Shown in pieces: positions 32,670 through 32,795 of a stretch of DNA of 32,795 nt. The number at the start of each line of letters is the position of its first letter. Positions within the stretch are counted from its first letter, which is position 1. The position numbers and the translations under genes were made by a program. The notes under the pieces were generated by a model, which was not told the DNA's origin, searched no databases, and saw only the letters and a list, made by a program, of their open reading frames with translations. This DNA comes from Desulfobacterales bacterium (GTDB lineage Bacteria; Desulfobacterota; Desulfobacteria; Desulfobacterales; SKZT01), in assembly GCA_018399715.1 (NCBI GenBank), contig JAGYNR010000015.1, forward strand, positions 1 through 32,795, read 5' to 3'.

Positions 32670-32795
32670 ATGGCAAAAGTTGCAATAAACGGGATGGGTC
32701 GAATCGGCAGAGCAACCTTTAAAATAATTCTGGAAAACCCTCAACTTGAATTAATAGCGGTCAATGACTTGATTTCACCGGACAACCTGGCATAT
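32670..32795 (+). CDS. gapA: glyceraldehyde-3-phosphate dehydrogenase, N-terminal 42 codons (continues past window)
   Basis: The first 42 residues carry the Rossmann motif INGMGRIGR (normally INGFGRIGR) and AVND with the Asp that selects NAD, followed by LISPDNLAY. This is the standard type I GAPDH start. GAAAGGA lies just before ATG 32670. The gene follows glgA across the palindromic repeat and extends the sugar block into lower glycolysis. The rest is outside the window. Confidence 0.93.
   Translation, partial: MAKVAINGMGRIGRATFKIILENPQLELIAVNDLISPDNLAY

Overview
This 32.8 kb window reads as ordinary chromosome of a moderately AT-rich, Gram-negative anaerobe, most likely a deltaproteobacterium of the Desulfobacterales type. 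That assignment is an inference from gene content: a Pfa-type secondary-lipid synthase beside OleA/OleB, MinCDE with two PilT-family ATPases, a CbbQ/NorQ-type AAA protein, a pyruvoyl-dependent arginine decarboxylase, and a UDPGP-family enzyme grouped with glycogen phosphorylase, a divergent glycogen synthase and GAPDH. No rRNA, tRNA, CRISPR array, integrase or complete insertion sequence was found.

Layout. (1) 2-5892: secondary lipid locus, made of the 3' part of a megasynthase (acyltransferase plus four FabA-like hotdog domains), an OleA-type thiolase and an OleB-type alpha/beta hydrolase. (2) 6096-7965: minC, minD, minE. (3) 8090-12993: tandem universal stress protein, YggT, a DivIVA-domain protein, PilT, a second PilT/PilU ATPase, and a zinc-ribbon protein with a receiver-like domain lacking its phospho-acceptor. 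(4) 13088-17302: coaX, an N-acetylglutamate-synthase-like protein, and on the minus strand argS followed by pyruvoyl arginine decarboxylase. (5) 17705-24085: accessory and envelope genes, mostly on the minus strand: GNAT acetyltransferase, orphan CbbQ/NorQ, TraB-family membrane protein (plus strand), Nudix hydrolase, MscS channel, DUF2780 secreted protein, and a lipoprotein built of 23-residue repeats with a peptidoglycan-binding C-terminus. (6) 24452-25432: Na/Ca exchanger family antiporter. (7) 25501-32795: storage-sugar and glycolysis block: UDPGP-family uridylyltransferase, 6-phosphofructokinase, glycogen phosphorylase, glycogen synthase and the start of GAPDH, all on the plus strand.

How the genes fit together. 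The lipid locus would build long acyl chains (megasynthase), join two of them head to head (OleA) and process the product (OleB), but the OleC and OleD partners are not in view. The sugar block makes sense as a unit: activated glucose in (UDPGP enzyme, GlgA), glucose-1-phosphate out (GlgP), and glycolytic entry (PFK, GAPDH). The arginine genes surround agmatine formation, arginine charging and the first step of arginine synthesis.

Non-coding structure is the least expected part. A 170 bp element at 17347-17516 has 19 bp terminal inverted repeats and a perfect 9 bp flanking direct repeat, which is the signature of a non-autonomous transposed element; a solitary copy of its end lies between minC and minD. 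A second family is seen as compact palindromes after oleB and after glgA (where it supplies the stop codon) and as a longer diverged form between the norQ-like and TraB genes.
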